Below are positions 29,150 through 32,725 of a stretch of DNA of 32,725 nt, piece by piece (within the stretch, counting starts at the first letter, position 1; every line of letters starts with the position of its first letter). The notes beneath the pieces are model-generated. The model worked only from the letters and a program-made list of their open reading frames with translations. It was not told where the DNA came from and made no database searches. Both the position numbers and the translations under genes were made by a program. Source of the DNA: Aureococcus anophagefferens (taxonomy: Eukaryota; Sar; Pelagophyceae; Pelagomonadales; Pelagomonadaceae); the NCBI RefSeq assembly GCF_000186865.1, contig NW_008705594.1, positions 320,229-352,953 on the forward strand. The letters are read 5' to 3'.

Positions 29150-31256
29150 ATGTGGACCAAGCTCCCCGCGCCGCTTCATGGTCTCGTACTCGACCACCTC
29201 GAATTTGCGGACGTGCTCAGGGCGACGACGACTGGCAGCGGGGGTCGAGACGCCATGGAGCACATCAACGTCGTGTCTCGAATGAACCCGGGGTTCATTA
29301 TGGGCACCCAGGGTAACGAATGGGAAGAAACCCTCATGCTGAAGAAATTGAAACGGTGTGAGGTTATCCGGGTCGCCGGGCCGCGCGGCGACTACGCGCC
29401 GCTCGTGGACGAGCTCAAGGGGCTACGAGACGTTCTCACGAATGGTGCCACCTTCGACATCGACTTGGCTTTGGGCTGGTGCGAAGACAACTTGATCTGG
29501 TGCGAACAGAATGGCGCGGACGAGCTCTCCGAGATCGTCGAATCGGAGAATTTCGACGATTTCGTCGCTCGGCTCGAGCTCGAGCCGCGCATGGGCCGGA
29601 GCATCCGGAGGCAATTCAGAGAGTACATATACCACAACCTCATCGAGCGATGCAATGGTGTCTGGAAGGACGGCGGCAGCCCCGACGACGAAGGCGTGGT
29701 GGCGTGGATTCGGGAGCCCGAGAACTGGCTCCACCGCAATAACAGCCACGAGGTCTATGCGGCCATGGCAGACCACCTCGGCATCAAGCTGACCCATGAA
29801 AACAAGAGGAAGATGACGAAGATCATCAGAGAGGCGCTCATTGCCGACTACGAAGACAACCCCGACGAGTGCTATGAGTGGATTGTTCAGCTCGGGCTGC
29901 GGCTGGGAGCCGCCCTGAAGGAGTTGGCGGGAAGGAAGGCCAAGAAGCAGCGGATCGAGGATCCGGGCTCGCGTCAACCTGGGTCTTTGGGGCTCAAGAT
30001 AATGGAAGAGCTATTGGGCGGGTCTATGGCCCCTAGGGCCAAGGTGCTGTGCGCCGGCCTGGAGGACGCGGGTCGCACTATGGCGGTAGCAAAGGAGGTG
30101 CTGGGTAAGCCGCCGGAGGACGACTTTGGCCGAGCTTTGCAGCGGGTGGCACGGTCCACGGGCTCTTGCGAGGTGGTCTCAAAGGGAACCTACGGCAATA
30201 CGCTGTTCACCCTCCGAAAGGGCGCGGAGGACGGGATGGAGGAACTGGCGCACAGGTCTGATTTCGGCAAGTTGCCGCCGAACACCGTGCGCGCGGGCCC
30301 GGCGTCCAAGAAAGGGGTGACTTTAAATTCAGTCCTGAGGACGGGGTCGATCGAGGGGCTGCATTACTACGGTGTCGCGTTTGCGTTCAGCGAGGGAGGA
30401 TACCGGGAGTGGTTCGGACCCCACCGCTTTGATCGCGCGGCGGCGGTGGATCCGAAGCAGCCATGCGGGCCACCAGGGGCGCAAAGCGCCCTGCCCGCGG
30501 TCGATTGTGCGACATGTGTTTCAGCCGCTGTGGAATTTTGTGTCGCCATTAGATCAGAACGGGCCGATGGGGTTTATAGATCTGGTGTTTGGCTGGTTGG
30601 ATATGGGAGTCTCGGCCGACTTTGTGAATAGCATGGTGTGTAAAGTCCACGCAGAATTCCAGAAGGCGTTTAATAACTGGCTGGACGGGTCCGTTAAGGA
30701 GCCGCCAAAGTTAGCGGTGTTACCGACACACTTGCAAGCCCTCATCGATGATGAGATGGCTGTGGTCAAGCGTGTGAATGAGTTCCAGCGCCGTGTGAGC
30801 GGCGGGGTGTCGTCCCCAGCTTCGGGGCAGCGGGGCGAGGAAGCGCAACTGGAGCTGAAGAAGTCAAAGAAGAAGAAGAGGAAGAAGCGCGGCCGGGACG
30901 ACGCCGACGGGGCGCCCGCGAAGGCGGGCAAGCCGGCGTCGAAAGGGACGGCCGCAAGAGGCGCTGGTAAGGATGCGGGCTACGTGGATGCCTTGTGGGA
31001 CCTGTCGAAGAAGGACGGCCAAACGATCAAGGATAAGGGCATGGGCGCCTGCCTCGGTTTCCTGCGGACAGGCGAGTGTAAGTTCGGCGCCAAGTGCAAG
31101 TTCTCGCACAACAAGCGCTTTTGGGATGGCCACGGGGTGACGTGGTCGGCGGTGAAGGCCGCAGCGGGGGGCAAGGTGCCGGGCTCCGACTCGGAGTCGG
31201 AAGATGGAAGCGGGTCGCGGTCGCGTTCGCGATCGCGGTCCCAGCGGCGGGATTGA
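29150..31256 (+). CDS. CCCH zinc-finger RS-tail protein, gag-like (29150-30445 + 30525-31256)
   Basis: The ATG at 29150 is preferred over an in-frame GTG at 29135. A 79-nt intron (30446-30524, GTGGAT...TTTCAG) joins the two frames in phase and gives 675 residues. The N-terminus (MWTKLPAPLHGLVLDHL) is vaguely F-box-like. The middle is helical and unrecognised. A lysine-rich nuclear-localisation-like run (KKSKKKKRKKRGRDD) precedes one CCCH finger, C-x8-C-x5-C-x3-H (CLGFLRTGECKFGAKCKFSH, residues 608-627). The tail is acidic and then Arg-Ser repeats (SRSRSRSRSQRRD). CCCH fingers bind RNA. A methyltransferase gene starts 42 bp downstream on the same strand, so this may be the gag-type RNA-binding protein of a methyltransferase-bearing element. 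A host RNA-binding protein is the alternative. Confidence 0.6.
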
Positions 31257-31298
31257 AGCTCCGGACGTACCGAGAGTTGAATTGAAAATTGAAATTGA

Positions 31299-32703
31299 AT
31301 GGGCTCAGGAAGCAGGCCGGTGGACGCGGCGGCGCCGCCGCCTGCTCCGCCTTTACCTGATCCGCCGCCGGGCCCGCCGCAGCCCGCGGCGCCCCCGGCG
31401 GGAGGGGTTTGGCCCGACCCTGGCTTTGTTCCGATCGACGTGAACTGGGACGGCGGACAGGAGGAGGAGGTTTTCTTTGTCGAACGGCTGCGGGCGACGG
31501 CCCGAGCACTTTGGCCCGGCGTCGACGCCCTGCTGGGGGGCGAACCCCTTCGAAAGATAGCTGTTTTCAGGGGCGCTGGATGGCTTTGGTCGAGTCGCAG
31601 AAATGCTCGAAGCCTGCGAGCTCGTCGTGCAGTGCGACAATGATGAAGCTGTCTGAAAGACGTGGAAAAGGGGAAAGAAGAAGAAGTTGCGCGCGTGGGG
31701 TGACTTGGCGAACGTGTCGGACACAGAGTTGGGCGCAGTTTTCCGGGAACTCGATATCTTGGCAGTATCGCCACCGTGTGGCGACTGGTCGCTCGCCGGG
31801 CGGCAGCGCCGGCGAGCGGGGTCGACAGGCGGGTGGTTGGTGGACTGGCTGAAGGTTCTCCAGCGGGTTTAGCCGGCTTGTCCGAAGGTGATACTGATGG
31901 AATTCATCTATCTCAGGGGCGACGCAGAGTTTGAACGGTAATTGCGCAAAGCCCGACGACGGCTGCGCCGTCTCGGCTACTACGCCCCGCCGCCAGAGAG
32001 CTGCGTACTTAACGCAACGGAGCTTGGAGGCGAGAATCGCGTGAGGTTGATCTGGCCAGCACGGCTCAGGTCTATGGGCGCGACACAAGAGGTCCGCCTG
32101 CTGCGGGGCAACGAGGCGGGCCTGCTGCAGCTGGTGCCAGCGGATTTCTTTGTCCCCCTCAACGAGCTCACGGAGACACTGACATACGACGGGGAGTGGT
32201 CGAAGTGGGCAGAGCCGGGCCTTCAGGGATCCCGTGGCAACCAGCACGTGGTGCTGGGCCGGGTACCCGGAGACACCGGGCTGGGGCGGAGAGTGTGCAG
32301 CGCGCTGCACCCTATGCCGACAATGAGGGCGACGCTGTTCGAAGATGCAGCCGATTAGCCACTGGGTCCTACGGAGGGTTTCGTCGATGACCGGGACGGC
32401 CGGGTCCGGCGACCCGAAAAGGCAGAGATTTTGCGGCTTCGGGGGTTTCCGAGCCAGGTGGGGGCCACCTGGTCGTACCCCGACACCGCTTCGTTCTGCG
32501 GAAGGGGGATCGGTGCCCAGCATGCTGTCGCAGGGGTGACGACGGCCTTGTACCTGCTGCGGCAGCCGGAGGCTCCGTTGCCGGAGGGTTTGGCATTGAA
32601 GCAGGTCAGGTTTGAGGGCTACGAGTCTGAGGGCACAGTGGAGTCTCAGGTATCGGAGCGGGAAGATCAGGACGTTTCGCGGGTATCCCTGACCGCAGCA
32701 TAG
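31299..32703 (+). pseudogene. Decayed cytosine-5 DNA methyltransferase
   Basis: ATG 31299 opens a proline-rich N-terminus (to RKIAVF at about 31566). One frame change at a T/G homopolymer follows, and then a single frame carries a whole methyltransferase order to 32703. Motif I is SGALDGFGRVAEMLEACEL. Motif IV is LAVSPPCGDWSLAG with the Pro-Cys pair. Motif VI-like is KVILMEFIYLRG. A motif VIII-like stretch is LGYYAPPPESCVLNATELGG followed by ENRVRL. A motif IX/X-like stretch is RPEKAEILRLRGFP followed by IGAQHAVAG. That frame is broken by four stops: TGA 31654, TAG 31870, TAA 31939 and TAG 32356. The fold is clear but the gene cannot make a full protein without readthrough or editing. It differs strongly from the 21287-24502 domain, so it is an independent acquisition or an old divergence. 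RT may lie beyond the window. Confidence 0.7.
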
Positions 32704-32725
32704 ACACGAGGGCTGTAGCTGGAGC

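Noticed and set aside
31567..32523. Minus-strand open frame of 318 aa
   Set aside because: It is antisense to the methyltransferase frame and has no motif. The plus frame explains the sequence better despite its stops.

Overview
The window looks like nuclear DNA of a eukaryotic microalga. A marine stramenopile of the pelagophyte type is my best guess, from overall character rather than a diagnostic gene. GC-rich host segments (1-6640, 14225-14880, 27018-28242) alternate with AT-richer mobile DNA. Five of the six inferred introns that interrupt reading frames are only 38-47 nt, and each restores a continuous frame. Most of the window is mobile or mobile-derived DNA.

Layout. (1) 456-583 is the acidic end of a plus-strand gene. 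A very large minus-strand PHD-finger gene fills 667-6640 and is interrupted at 4156-4380 by a small TIR insertion flanked by a 15-bp direct repeat. (2) 6704-7881 is the right-end fragment of a DNA transposon. A complete copy follows at 7972-14224 with matching 188-bp terminal inverted repeats. It encodes a cytosine-5 methyltransferase-like protein, a small SH3/Tudor-like plus coiled-coil protein, a 942-aa DDE-type transposase and a 2OG-Fe(II) oxygenase-like protein. (3) 14275-14763 is a decayed minus-strand gene. 15203-18701 is a complete Dispatched/Patched-like 12-TM RND protein rebuilt from four exons. (4) About 19040-27017 is a Ty3/Gypsy-type retroelement with divergent protease, a full cytosine-5 methyltransferase domain, a long unknown region, RT, RNase H and the integrase zinc finger. 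The integrase core is missing and no LTRs were seen. (5) 27018-28242 holds an OTU-protease-like 3' end and an FN3-domain gene end. (6) 28330-28855 holds a small minus-strand ORF and a Mutator-like remnant. (7) 29150-31256 encodes a 675-aa CCCH zinc-finger/RS protein, followed by a third, decayed cytosine-5 methyltransferase (31299-32703).

The most interesting theme is DNA-methylation enzymology on mobile DNA. Three unrelated methyltransferase genes lie within 25 kb in three different element contexts: a TIR transposon, a Gypsy-like pol, and a gag-like CCCH module. The TIR transposon also carries a candidate 2OG dioxygenase, so one transposon may encode both a cytosine-modifying writer and an oxidising enzyme beside its transposase. 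The retroelement methyltransferase and the RT, RNase H and Dispatched calls are strong. The transposon methyltransferase and oxygenase calls rest on motif reading only and need profile searches.
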